From NCBI GenBank assembly GCA_030015575.1, contig JASDDO010000001.1, positions 321,813,595-321,877,594 of the forward strand: a stretch of 64,000 nucleotides of DNA, given 5' to 3'. Numbering within the stretch: position 1 is the first letter of the stretch; each line of letters starts with the position of its first letter. Both the position numbers and the translations under genes were made by a program. Origin of the DNA: Agapanthus africanus. Its lineage: Eukaryota > Streptophyta > Magnoliopsida > Asparagales > Amaryllidaceae. Positions 47,621 through 60,068 of the stretch are shown here, in pieces. A model generated the notes under the pieces. It saw nothing but the letters and a program-made list of their open reading frames with translations, was not told where the DNA came from and did not search any database.

Positions 47621-50600
47621 GTGCGCTCTTGCAAGAATAGATTGGTTATTATTTTATCTAATCAGGATGGCTCCTACTGTTTTTATCAAATCTTCCTTCA
47701 AACCCTAAAAGGAAAGACTAACCGGGATTAATTACACTCTACAAGTTCGCCAATCTTTCAGCCAGGCCAGTGTCCGTACTTTGAGGGAGGTCCCCCGTGC
47801 TTACGCACGAACCTAATTAATGTAAACCTCGTTTTCCCAGAGGCGTAACCTCGTTAACACATTTCTAGACACCTACTTGATCGGCTAATTGTAATGTGTA
47901 AAACTCTCCCAGGAGTAACTCTTACTCACAGCGGGTATCGGGATCCAACTATCTCATAGAAGGTATGCAATCTCATTGCAAATTTCAACACTTGAAATTC
48001 CTGATAATATTTTTCCCCTAGCGTCCTATGACCTTGACGCAGGCCAACAAACCATAGTCCGCTAGTCAAGTTCAACCCGTCATTTCTTGATTGAATTAAA
48101 CCCACCCGCACGACCCTTGACGCAGGCCAACAAAGTCGCACGACTACCCTAATCCAATCTGCATCATATGCATAAACAGATAAATACTAGTTAGTTACCG
48201 CACACTACGCCTTGAGCAGGCCAACAAACGTAGCACGAATACTAAGTAGGACTTATCTGAAATGACGGAGGGCTACGACAGGTTTTTCTGAAAACCTATT
48301 GCGTAATGAACTTGATATCGTTGTAGAATCAAATGATTTTAAAATGGAGAGTTTTTGAGGCTTCTCTAGTTTTGCTAAAGGGGTCACTCCCGGTGAAGGG
48401 ATCGTCGGCCCTTTCCTCATCGAATAAGGTGCAGGATATATCATATATACCGCTGTGCAAAGCAGAAACTATAGAAGCTATCAAACGACAAACCGAGTGT
48501 ATAGCATCTGCCAGTTATTGCTAAAGGGGTCACTCCCGGTGAAGGGATCGTCGGCCCTTTCCTCATCGAATAAGGTGCAGGATATATCATATATACCGCT
48601 GTGCAAATCAAGAATTGTAGCTACCTGTTTTATTTTTGAAATTCGATTCCACAACATCTTTAGGTTTCTTTTACTTTGATTAATCATATTAATGAAGTCC
48701 CATCATTTAAGTCACCTAAACATCACAGATAAATACGACGTACACTTATGCCATCCGTGTTCGCCTCGATGTCCCCTCGTGCACCGTTAGGTTGGTGACT
48801 AACGGCAGAGCGGGGCAGGGCTAGCGCGGGTGTAAAACATAAGTAACGTCTATATAATATATCATATATACTATATACAGTATCCATCACAGCATATCAA
48901 ATGATCACATCACAGATATCGGAGCAGAATAAACATATGAAACATTAGATATACTCAGACGTCCGTGTTTTCAATACGAGCCAGTATAAAACACGGATTC
49001 CACGGTCGCGATGAATAACCAAACCCATACCCCTAGACCCCTACGAGAGCGGCAAGCAACCCTACCAATTCTAAAGTTAGGAGACCCAGACTCGACTCTT
49101 CGAGTTGGTCTCCCACTGGACTCCAGAACTCGGTTACTTGTGCCCTCCTCCTTGGGTCTATCCTAGTGCGGAAAAGTAAATAATATACAATGGTGACATC
49201 TTCCGCAACCTGGAAGTGCCCCAATAAAAGAATATTACATACAAGTTTTTACATGAATGAAAATGAAAAACACTCATCACACATAAAAACCCCCCGGCTA
49301 TTCAAACACGACGACCCAATATAACATATCCAGCAACACATAACATCACATGTCATCAACGTAAGTAAATATGCCCATCCCAATTGTCGTTGACATATAG
49401 CAACGAAGCTGGCGATATCACATATTACACTTACGATCACAGAAAAGAAAGTGTAAAACTACAACAGTTGGAATCCGCAAACTCTTTAGACATCGCATGC
49501 CTAATCAAATGAATTCCTTAGACATCACATGCCTAACAATTATAAACCCCGCATTTTAGTCTCATTTATCGAAAACTCTTTTCAATATCTAGTCGGGCAA
49601 TTCAACAAGATTCCCGGCATCCTGACCGAATGCTCGTCGCAAACTTTAGTAGACGGTCGCACCCCCGATACCGTCGACGAAGTGCACTAAGGCGGAACAC
49701 CGCTGCCGCGAGCACCCGAACGGATGCTTTCGGCGACGGAGTTCTCCTACAGTCACTTGGTCGGGGCTATGGGGCATAGCTGTTTATTAAGGTTACCGGC
49801 GAGTATCCGCGTACGCTACGCGATTGCGACGGACTTTTGATCGCATAAAAATTCCGTGGCAACCGATAAAGTGAGACTAAACTGCTATATTTATAACATT
49901 CATTCAGTTATCTCATAACTATTTATGGATTCCAAATATTGTATCACATTCCAGATAAACAGAAAATGTTAAACTTTCCGATCGAACAGTCAAACACCCA
50001 AGTTTTCCCGAAACAGCTCAACACATGAAATAAGTTTAAGAACATTCACTTCGTGCCACAGTACCAACGGTCCAGCCGTAGAAGGGTCAAGCCAACGTCT
50101 CACATGTGGCACGCCGTACTGCCCCAAACCCTAAGGTTCAAAGGGCAGTTCAAGACGGTTACATAATCGAGTTAAGGTTTGTTGTCTTCTAGAGAGTCCA
50201 TCGCGTTACTTGCACTACTTCGAATGTTCTTAAACTACGGAAAGATCCAACACTTGGAAATTTCCCGACAGGGGAAAAAGTGGGTATTTATATCCGGTCG
50301 AACTTTTCAACATTTTCTAAAATTATCCGGAAAAATGCATAGACGAAGTTAAACTTCCCGATCGAAACACCGAGTCCCCAATACAACCCAGAAAACTCAA
50401 CTCTTGAGTAAATATTAAAAATTCCTATAAAACACAGCACTAACAGAAACAAATTACTGTGCAAACCACGTGCACTAATTCAACAAACTGGCCGTGGAAC
50501 CGCCGCACAAACCAGGGTGAGGCCGCGGTTCCGCGGCGCTTCTGTCGAGTTAAGTGCACGTGCTGCACAGTAACTCCTACATTTCCCTGCTGAATTTTTT

Positions 50601-50723
50601 GGAAATTTTTAATCTGGAAAAATCCACTGTTTTAAAAATTGTACAGAGAAGGGGTCGGATTAGGGTTTCGTGTTTCGATCGGACTTAAAACATCGACTAC
50701 ACTTCACCTAAAGCTCTAGCTAG
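47621..50723 (-). other. C untranslated leader
   Basis: Contains CGTGC-TTAC-GCACG at 47796-47809, whose sense loop is GTAA, still a GNRA loop; a GAGGC...CCTC hairpin at 47840-47852; the three-hairpin array; cassettes at about 48368-48470 and 48519-48613; and the rod at about 49044-49146. No supported ORF from there to the primer-binding site. Confidence 0.6.
48018..48233 (-). other. C three-hairpin leader array
   Basis: Hairpins at 48018-48065 (CTAGCG/CGCTAG plus CTATG/CATAG across a 2x2 internal loop), 48111-48138 (CGAC/GTCG) and 48205-48233 (CTACG/CGTAG). Loops in sense are CUGC, CUGC, and a one-base-shortened version in the third. Confidence 0.75.
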
Positions 50724-50735
50724 GCTCCGATACCA
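50724..50735 (-). other. C primer-binding site, one change
   Basis: GCTCCGATACCA on the plus strand, a single T to C difference from the standard site. Confidence 0.88.
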
Positions 50736-50736
50736 C

Positions 50737-52922
50737 TGTAGGGTTCCTAGGGACACTCAAGAGGTTCCACAAGGCATCAACCATGCCAAATTCAAAAATT
50801 ATATGCCGAGAAACCCTAATGCTTGATCGTTAACTAGAGGTAAAGGCGAAAAGCAAGCAAGTAAACAACTTTATTGCTAAGTGAATGGAAATACAACCTT
50901 TGTAGATCCGGTCCTCCACTTCTTTGGCTCCGTGATGACGTCCCTTCGCAGCGATCACCGGGATCCCGGACTCTAGCGATGGTTTCGTCGGAGAAATGAG
51001 CGGGCTAGGTCGTTGACTTCGATGCCGAAGATGATCTACGTTGAGGCAACTCTAACTCAAGCTCCATCTTCACTAGCTCATGAAACTTTTGAAGAAAACA
51101 CCCTATACAACATGGAAAGTGGTAGAGGATGAAGAAATAGGAGGTGGGTTCACTTTGGATTTAGATTTCTCACTTGGATTCATCACTTAGAATTTTCTAG
51201 TAAGCTTTCTTCAACTCATGAAGAAGATGAAGAAGAATAGAAAAGAATGAATTATCTCATTAGAAAATTCAAGTGATGCTTATCATTTAGCAACCATAGG
51301 TGAGGCTAACTCATGTAGAGAATAAACAAGGGTTTAGGCAAATGGTTAGGTTAAGGAAAAAACAAAATGGTTTTAACTTTTCAAAGCTTCATGAAGCTTC
51401 AAATAAAAACAAAGAATGCCACCATTTTATTTTTGCCAAAATGAATGAATAAATAAATAAATATATAAAAACCCTAACCATTTACTTAAACATGGTTTAA
51501 ATCAAACATACACCCAAGTTTGCATGTATCATCAAACATGATACAATCAAGTGCACAAAAATATATCATATATACAATGTGCACAATCTAGTGAGAAAAT
51601 AATCTTAAGTGAACCAATACTAGTTAATCTAAAGTAATATATCAAATATATAATTATACATTAAATCATTAAATCAACACTTGATTTAATGATCCGGCCA
51701 TACTGCATATAACCGACTAATATCAAGTGTATCAGTGTATCGAATCAACAACTTGATTCGGTAACCCGGCTATATCTCATATAACCGTCCAATGATACAA
51801 ATCATGAGAATAGAATACAGTATCACATACTGGTATTATTCTTGGTCCCGCACATATCTCAAATGCGCTCCTATTTCGTTTCGCTTGAGCCAGGAAACCT
51901 CTGTGTAGGACTCTAAAGACTCGTCAATACGCCGGCAGCAGGTGATGATCATATCAAACACCCACAAGCCGCAAGCGGTCTGCTAAACGTAACGGCCACC
52001 CGGGTATTGAGCGATCAGAAGATCAACGAGCAAGCCCGCTCACACTCCTGTGAATCCAACCTGTAACACTTACCGTACAGTCCGGTCTCGTCGTCTGATA
52101 TGTCGCATATCTTGCCACGGGTGGTAAACGTCAGACCCCAATAGCTCGATAAGTCGTGTCGATATGAGGTCTATAACAGTTCGAGAAACTACTGGTAACA
52201 CTTACCAGTAAATCTCAGCAACTCTGGCCAGGGATTTCCGGTTATAGCCAATCGAACACAGCGCAACATCAACTCCCTATACCAGGAAAAACGAATCCCC
52301 TCCTATCGCTCATTGCCTCCATGTTATTCGGGACTGTACCCAAAAAGAACCGTTTTGCATGCCCTCTTAGACGTGGTAAGGTGGAAATCAAAGCACAGTG
52401 GGAATCACACAAGACTCTATGACGATCTCGGGTCTACAGACTAACCTGTACCAGTGTCACCAGAGAACTGCCATCTGACATAAGGTATAATACCATCTGG
52501 GATTTCTCGGCGAGTCCGTCCAGTGTACCCAGTCTCCACTGAGCACCCGTATATCATCTCTGATGTCAAACACCAATGGATATGGGATCATCCATCGCCC
52601 ATCTGTATGGGTCGAGAAGGTATACGCTAGTCTACTCTGGTATATCGATGCTCCGTCTCGATACAACCACGACTAGGGACCTTGAAGGATGTACTTATGG
52701 ACTAGTATGATCCGCATCATAGTCCAGGTAGTCAAGTACACATCCTAAGGGCTTTACCAACATGTAACAGAGAGACAATCAGTGTACACGTTAAGATAAA
52801 GAGCAACCAGATAGCATACTATCATGTCGAGCAAGAAAGTCCTCCCTATATATGTCCCAGCATCCACTACAATATACATCCTATATACAGTAATGGCCTC
52901 TAGGGCATACATATAACTAACA
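50737..52922 (-). repeat. C 5' LTR
   Basis: 2186 bp, TGTAGGG...TAACA on the plus strand, flanked on the right by target duplication ATTCT (52923-52927). Confidence 0.93.
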
Positions 52923-52927
52923 ATTCT

Positions 52928-53462
52928 AAAGGTATTTTGGAATGGACGACTCCTGGCATGGTGGTGTACCTGCAGGTGATGGAGTCACCCTCTCTAAAGG
53001 TGTCTTACAGACTAAAGGGGAGAGGGATCTGCATGATTAGCATATCACTTGCTTAGGCAATTGAGTTAATCATAAGATGTCAAGTACCACACCAGATGTT
53101 GTTTTTGCACTAGCTGCAATAAGCAGATATATTAATCCAATCCTGGAGAAATGTTGGGAAAAAGTATTGAACATAAATGGAAGTTCTTGGGAAATGATTA
53201 CGGCGGCCTCCTTCGAGAGACGATTATCATTTCAAGCTTCCAAGGTGACCTGGATAACAGAGTGACTATCAGAGTTATAGTTTTTCCCTCTTCTGAGGGG
53301 CAGTATGTTGAACAGGTGGTCCAAGCGGATACTGTGGAAGGCATGGCGCAGGATACTAATTAAATTCAGTGGACGATAAAGTCTAAGAAGTTTGCTGGAT
53401 TTGGAGTTCATTTGTGAACTGGGTCCCATCAGATATCCAGACAAATTCTAACACAGGTATTG
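52928..53462 (+). pseudogene. J RT/RNase H relic
   Basis: Resumes J after C. A stretch matching the LSKEMSPKT region lies near 53000. PDVVFALAAISRY at about 53088-53130 matches D's PDIAYALSVVSRY. The RNase H end GTCCCATCAGATATCCAGAC at 53422-53441 matches H at about 63587. It stops at 53462, where H begins; TATTG (53458-53462) should be H's left target duplication. Confidence 0.7.
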
Positions 53463-55551
53463 TGTTAGTTATATGTATGCCCTAGAGGCCATTATTGTAC
53501 ATATGATTTATATTATAGTGGATACTTAGATATATATAGAGAGAGGAATTTCTTGCTCGACATGATAGTATGGTATCTGGTTACCTTTATCTTAGCATGT
53601 AGACTTATATTGTGATACTATCTTGCTCTCACATATTGATAGAGCCCTTAGGATATGTACTTGACTACAAGGACTATAATGGAGATCATACTAGTGGGGC
53701 CAGGGTAGTTCACAAGTACATCCTTTAATTGTTTCTAGTCGAGGGAATATCGAAACAGGGCATCGATATTCCAGAGTAGACAAGCGTATACGCTTCTTGA
53801 CCCATATGATGGGCAATGGATGATCCGACATCTATTGGTGTTTGACATCAAAGATGGTATACGGGTGCTCAGTGGAGATTGGGTACACTAAACAGGACTC
53901 GCCGAGGACTCTTATGTGGTAGTATACCTATCGTTAGATAGCAGTCCTCTGGTGACACTGTACAGGTTAGTCTGTAGACCCGAGATCGTCATAGAGTCTT
54001 GTGCGGCTCCCACTGTGCTTTGATTTCCTCCCTACCACGCTCAAAAGAGACGTGCAAACAGGTGGATTTTGGGTACAGTCCCGAGTCGTATCGAGGTAAT
54101 GAGTGATAGGAGGGGTTTCGTCTCTCCCGGTATTAGGGGTTGATGTTGCGCTATGTTCGATTGGCTATAACTGGAAGTCCCTCGCCAGGGTCGCTGCCGA
54201 GATATACTGATAAGTGTTATCAGTAGTTTCTCGAACCGTTATAGGCCAAACATCGACATGACTTATCACGTTACTTGGGTCTGACGATTTCCACCCCTAG
54301 ACATGATATGCGACATATCAAACGAAGAGACCGGACTGTACGGTAGTATTACTGATAGGCTTCATGGAGACTATAGACAGGCTTGCTTATTGATCTTCAT
54401 ATCGTTCAATACCCGGGTAGCCGTTACGTCCAGTTAGTACCGCTGGCGGCTGGTAGGTGACTGATATGATCATCACCTACTGCTGGTGTATTAACGAGTC
54501 TTTAGAGTCCCATACAGAAGTTCCCTGGTTCAAGCGAAACGAAGTAGGACACATATGTGATGTGTGTGGGGGCTTGATTAAATACGAGTATGTGATATCG
54601 TATGGCAGTCGTCTGTCATCGGTGCGGTTATATGTGATATAACCAGATTGTCGAATCAAGTGTTGATTCGATAATGGGATATACAGATAAATGATATTAG
54701 CCGGTCATATGTTATATAACCGGATTATTAAATCAAGTGTTGATTTAATAATGCGATATATATTATATGTGATATAATTATATCTTAACTAATATCATTA
54801 GCTCACTAATTATTCTTCTTTATATATATATATATATATAATAATGAAGCATGGCATTTAAATTTCTATTTTGTGAAAATAGAAATGAGGTGTAAAGTGG
54901 AAGCAAGGTTGCAAGCATGGGATTTTCTATTGTTTATTCTTCTTGACTCACTATTCAAGCATGGATGCAGTTTTATATTGCATAATTCCATGCATGAATA
55001 AGTGAGGGGTCAAGGCTTGGCTTTCATTCTTGCTCATTCAAAACACTTAGCCATTTTTCCCATGGTTGCTCTCTAGCTTCTTCTTCCTCCTCTTGTCATG
55101 GCTCAAGCTTCAACCCTCACATGTGATGTGAATCATGAAGCTTGAACACAATCTTGTGAGCTCTTTACATCCCCTACTTCATCATCCCACACCAATCTAG
55201 CAAATTAGTGTGGTGTGTTTCATATACTAAAGAAGTTTAGTGTAAAGTTAGCTTGATCTAAAGGAGTTTCAGGTGGATCGTCTTTAGCACGAAGACAACG
55301 AAGGAAGCTCGTTCAAAGTCTCAAGAGAAGCCTAGTGGAGTCGCGGGACTACTACACGGAGCATGTGAAGTGAAGGACTTGGTTCTACCAAGGTATAAAC
55401 ATCTTTCCTTCTCTCTAGTTAACATATCATCTAAAGAAAACCCTAATAATCTAGTTAAAGATCTTGTTTGTCTAGCTTAGCACCAAGAAAATTTGGATTT
55501 GGCATGGTAGATGCTTTTATAACCTCATCATGGTGCTAGGGTAGTGCTTCA
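53463..55551 (+). repeat. H 5' LTR
   Basis: 2089 bp starting TGTTAGTTATATGTATGCC and ending GCTTCA. Dyads with a common GTG spacer are TCGAATCAA-GTG-TTGATTCGA (54651-54671), GGTTATAT-GTG-ATATAACC (54626-54644) and a 12-bp-arm TTATTAAATCAA-GTG-TTGATTTAATAA (54725-54751). A TA repeat at 54820-54842, about 70 bp downstream, is a candidate TATA region. The remaining LTR holds no ORF I can support. Confidence 0.88.
54626..54751 (+). promoter_or_regulatory. Array of perfect dyads with GTG spacers in H LTR
   Basis: Three near-adjacent inverted repeats with 8-12-bp arms and the same 3-base spacer. Two share the core AATCAA-GTG-TTGATT but differ at flanking paired positions, so symmetry is kept while sequence changes. 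They may be sites for dimeric transcription factors or RNA hairpins if transcribed. Related pairs occur in the LTRs of B, C and F, and in diverged form in solo LTR I; J has one such dyad (6064-6092). Confidence 0.55.
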
Positions 55552-55564
55552 TGGTATCAGAGCC
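55552..55564 (+). other. H primer-binding site
   Basis: TGGTATCAGAGCC directly after the LTR end; perfect match to the initiator tRNA-Met type site. Confidence 0.95.
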
Positions 55565-57902
55565 AAACTAGAACATCGGGATAGGTCGTTACGAAGTTAA
55601 AGAGTTCGATCGGTTTCGAAATACGGATTTTTACCAAGTTTCTGTCGATTTTTCAAAAGTTGGTTTTTTCCAAATTAAAAGTATCAAAAAAATCGTGCAG
55701 GGTATTCTATGGACCCACGAGAAAAATGAGAGCCTAACTCGACCGTGCGACCACGTAACCATGGCCAAAACTTGGTTTTGGCGGCGGTTCCACGGCGCCG
55801 TAGGTGAGGCAAGGATCATGCTTTCTTGTGTAGGACCGTAGGTGATTTGTGCACTGTCAGGGTATTTTTAACTGTGATTCTCGAGTTGTTGAGTTCTCTG
55901 GAATTTGTTTAACCGATCTATATATTTGGTGTCATATAGATCTAGATGATATGTGATACAATTGTTAGAATCCGGTTTATTGGTTTTGTGAAAACTGGTA
56001 ATGTATATAGTATATTGTGAATCTAGTATGTTAGTCTCAGTTAATCGGTTGCCACGAAGTTTTGATTCGGATCAAAACTCCGTCGCAGTCGCGTATTGTA
56101 CGCGAACACTCGCCAAGTAACTCTAGTAGACAGCCACACCCCATAGCCGCGAACAAGTGACTGTGGGAGAACCCCGTTGCCAAAAAGCACCCACTCAAGT
56201 GCTCGCGGCCACGGTGTTCCGCCTTGGTGCACTTTGTTGCCGGCATCGGGGGTGCGGCCATCTACTAAAATTTCCGACGAGTATTCGATATTGTAGCCGG
56301 GAATCTTGTTGAATTACCCGACTAAGATAATTGAAAAGTGTTTTCAATTTGAGACTAAAATACAAGGTTTACAGGTTAGGCATGAAATCCGGAATATGCG
56401 ATATTCCGGGTTTATGATGTCTAAGGATATACGGATTCTAATTATTGTAGTTTTACAATTTCTTTTCTGCGACCGTAAGTGTAATATGTGGGGTATCCCG
56501 AATCTCGTTGCTATATGTCACGGAATTTGGAATACGCATATTTACTTGCGTTGATGATATGTGATGTCATGTACTACTGATATGTCTTATTGGATCGTCA
56601 TGAAAGAATAGCCGGGGGTTTTATATGAGATGAGAGTTTTCTTTTTCATTCATGTAAAATTTGTATGTAATATTCTTTTATTGGGGAACTTCCGGGATGA
56701 GGATGTTGTCACCTATTGTATATTATTTACTTTTCCACATTAGGATAGACCTAAGGCAGGTAGCACAAGTAACCGGGTTCTAGAGTCCAGTGGGAGACCA
56801 TCTCAAGAAGTTGAGACCGAGTCTCCTAACTCTTGAATTGGCAGGGTTACTTACCGCTCTCGTAGGGGTCTATGGGATGTGGGTTTTGCTATTCTTCACG
56901 ACCGTGGAATCCGTGTTTCACATTACTGGCTAAATTTAAAACACGGACATCCTAGTATATCCAATATTTCATATGTTTATCTTCTGCTGCTGTGTTCTGT
57001 GATGTTGATCATATAACCGCGTGAGACGAATGTAATATTATATATAAGATATATAATAAATGTTGCTTATGTTTTGCACCCGCGCTAGTCCAGCCCCCGC
57101 TCTGCCGGTAGTTAAGTAACCTAACGGTGCATGACGGGGCCCCGTGACGAATGCGGATGGCATAAGCATACGTTCTATTTTCGTTTAATTTTTTCTGTGA
57201 TGCTTAGGAAGCTTAATTGATGGAACTTCATTAATGAGATTAATGAAAGAAAAGAAGCCTAAAGATGTTGTAGAATCTAATTTTCAAAAAGGGTAGCTCT
57301 AGTTTTTGCTTTGCATAACTATTCCTTGTAGAATATCCAGCACCTTATTCGATAAGGAAAGAGATGAGATCCTTTCACCGGGAGTGACCTCTTTAGCGAA
57401 ATTAGCAGATACTACAACTCACTCGGTTTTGTTTTTGATTGCCTTTTTAGTTCTTACTTTGCATAGCGGTATTCCTTGTAGAATATCCAGCACCTCATTC
57501 GATGAGAAAAGAGCCGAGATCCCTTCACCGGGAGTGACCACTTTAGCGGAACTAGTAAATGCATCAAAAACACTCCTTTTCAAAATCACTCGATTCTGCA
57601 ACAATATCTAGTTCATTACGCAAAAGGTTTTCTTAAAAACCTGTCGTAGCCCTCCGTCATTTCAGATAAGTAGTATTTAGTATTCGTTCTACGTTTGTTT
57701 GCTTTCGTCAAGGCGTAGTGTGCGGTAGCTACTTACTGCTTATCTGATGCATATGATACGATTGGATTAGGGTAGTCGTACGACTTTGTTGGCCTTCGTC
57801 AAGGGTCGAGCGAGTGGGTTTAATTCAATTAAGAAATGTACGGGTTGAACTTGACTAGTGGCCTATGGTTTGTCAGCCTTCATCAAGGTCATAGGTTGCT
57901 AG
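55565..57902 (+). other. H untranslated leader, first part
   Basis: Includes the rod (AAGTAACC 56767-56774 with GGTTACTT 56845-56852; AGC 56762-56764 with GCT 56856-56858), the palindrome ACGGGGCCCCGT at 57134-57145, cassettes at about 57309-57400 and 57459-57550, and the three-hairpin array. Small ORFs (56306-56554, 57306-57611) fall on these RNA repeats and have no family resemblance. Confidence 0.6.
57689..57895 (+). other. H three-hairpin leader array
   Basis: Hairpins at 57689-57718 (CTACG/CGTAG), 57777-57812 (CGTACGAC/GTCGAGCG with one mismatch and one wobble) and 57862-57895 (CCTATG/CATAGG, with outer CTAG 57855-57858/57899-57902). Loops are UUUC, CUUC, CUUC. Apical stems of hairpins 1 and 3 carry point changes. 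Confidence 0.72.
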
Positions 57903-60068
57903 TGTAGGGTTGCTAGGCACGTACACAAGGGTCTACGAGGCATCAACCATGCCCGATTAAAAATTTAGCCGTGCCGAACAACCCGAATACGGAACTTTAA
58001 ACTAGAGATTAGGCGAAAACTAGCATGCTAAACACTTTAACACTAAGTGAGAGGGATTACAACCTTTGTAGATCCGGTCCTTCACTTCATATGCTCCGTG
58101 TTGTGGTCCCTTCGCTGCGATCATCGGGATCCGGACTCTCGAGAGGTTCCACGAAGAGAAAGATGCAACCTTTGCTTCCGATCTTCGATACTAAGATGAT
58201 CTACCTTGAAGTTTCTTTAACACAAGCTAACACTCATGAAATGATGTGAACACCCTCATCTAAATGGCAAGGGAAGATGAGGATGATGAATTAGGATTTT
58301 TGCTCTCTTTATTTATCTTTTTCTCATATTTATTCATCACTTTTGAAAAATCAAGCAAGGTTTTTCATGAAAGAATGAAGGAGGAAGAAGATGAACATAA
58401 TAATAATCCTTTTGTGATGAATAGGAAAAGGAGATAATGATCAATTATGCAACCATGGTTTACTTAACCATTGTAGAGAATTAACCAAGGGTTAGGGTTT
58501 GGGTTGAGTTAAGAATGAGTCACACACAAATATCTTTATCATGACAAAAAGAAAAGCTTCTAGAATCAACTAGAAGGTTTAACCCTAATCCAAACCCTAA
58601 TCATGTTTAAACTCCACAAAACAAGTTGCATTAGTTATCATATCATGTTACAATATTATATATCACATATATAATATTTATCGTAACAAAATAAAATAAT
58701 ACAATTAACATATATCGCATATATATCAATGTATTACCCGAGTGAGAAAAAGAATCTTTTAGTGAGCAAATATTAGTTAATGTAATTTAATATATCATAT
58801 ATATTATTATACATTAAATTATCGAATTAACACTTGATCCGACAATCCGGCTATATCGCATATAACCGACTAATATTTATCCGTACCGATTCATCGAATC
58901 AACACTTGATCCGATGACCCGGCTGATATCAAATATCGCGAGAATAGAATACGGTATCACATATCGCATTATCCTCGGTCCCGCACATATCACATATGTG
59001 CTCCTACTCCGTTTTGCCTGAGTCAAGAAACCTCTGTGTAGGACTCTAAAGAATCGCCAATACGCCGGCAGTAGGTGATGATCATATCAAACACCCACAA
59101 GCTGCAAGCGGTCAGCTAAACGTAACAGCTACCCAGGTATTCAGCGCTCAGAAGATCAACAAGCAAGCCTATACATTCTCCTGCGAATCCAAACAGTAAC
59201 ACTCCCGTACAGTCCGGTCTCGTCGTCTGATATGTTGCATATCTCGCCTAGGGGTGGTAAACGTCAGACCCCAGTAGCTCGATAAGTCGTGTCGATTTGA
59301 GGTCTATAACAGTTCGAGAAACTACTGATAACACTTACCAGTAAATCTCAGCAACCCTGGCCAGGGATTTCCGGTTATAGCCAATCGAACACAGCACAAC
59401 ATCAACTCCCTATACCGGGAGAGACGAATCCCCTCCTATCGCTCATTGCCTCCATGTGATTCGGGACTGTACCCAAAAGCCACCTTTTTGCACGCCCTCT
59501 TGGACGTGGTATGATGGAAATCAAAGCACAGTGGGAATCACACAAAACTCTATGACGATCTCGGGTCAACAGACTACTCTGTACCAGTGTCACCGGAGAA
59601 CTGCCATCTGACGTATGGTATAATACCATCTGGGAGTTCTCGGCGAGTCCGTCCAGTGTACCCAGTCTCCACTGAGCACCCGTACACCATCCTTGATGTC
59701 AAACACCGATGGATATGGGATCATCCATCACCCATCATATGGGTCAAGATGCGTATACGCTAGTCTACTCTGGTGCATCGATGCCCTGTCTCGATACACC
59801 CTCGACTAGGAACAGTTATAGGATGTACTCGTCGACTACCGTGGCCCCACTAGTATGATCTCATCATAGTCCCAGTAGTCGAGTACATATCCTAAGGGCT
59901 TTATCAACATGTACTATAGAGACAATCAGAGTACATGTTAAGATAAAGTACAACCAGATAGCATACTATCATGTCGAGCAAGAAAGTCCTCCCTATATAT
60001 GTCCTAGCATCCACTACAATATACATCGTATGTACAGTAATGGCCTCTAGGGCATACATATAACAACA
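57903..60068 (-). mobile_element. Solo LTR I
   Basis: A single 2166-bp LTR, plus-strand TGTAGGGTTGC...ATATAACAACA, flanked by perfect target duplication GCTAG (57898-57902 and 60069-60073). No internal sequence remains, as expected after recombination between the two LTRs of an element. Without it, H leader sequence is continuous. The insertion lies at the foot of H's third hairpin. Confidence 0.9.

Larger units (their letters stand above)
32321..52922 (-). mobile_element. Element C: pol-dead Angela-like retrotransposon hosting D
   Basis: Exact 5-bp target duplication ATTCT at 32316-32320 and 52923-52927. Both LTRs are complete once D is removed (3' LTR 32321-34484 plus 44743-44783; 5' LTR 50737-52922). 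They differ by point changes plus small indels, including ~10 bp near 32667, so C is older than B and much older than D. The internal region is a decayed pol and a ~3.1-kb leader. Confidence 0.93.
5300..53462 (+). mobile_element. Element J: oldest, fragmented Angela-like retrotransposon hosting all others
   Basis: Plus-strand element visible only in pieces: 5' LTR remainder (5300-6937), primer-binding site, leader (6951-8294 continuing at 28685), a degenerate gag/protease region, integrase and RT relics to 32320, and the RT/RNase H tail at 52928-53462. Removing A with one GTTGT copy and C with one ATTCT copy restores collinearity with D and H. H enters J within the RNase H domain, so J's own 3' end is not in the window. 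Heavy decay and a two-change primer-binding site agree with J being the oldest layer. Confidence 0.8.

Noticed and set aside
53463..55551. Reading the LTR at 53463 as J's 3' LTR
   Set aside because: It interrupts J's RNase H in mid-domain, its U5 end is unlike J's 5' LTR end at 6937, and it is followed by its own perfect primer-binding site. It is H's 5' LTR.
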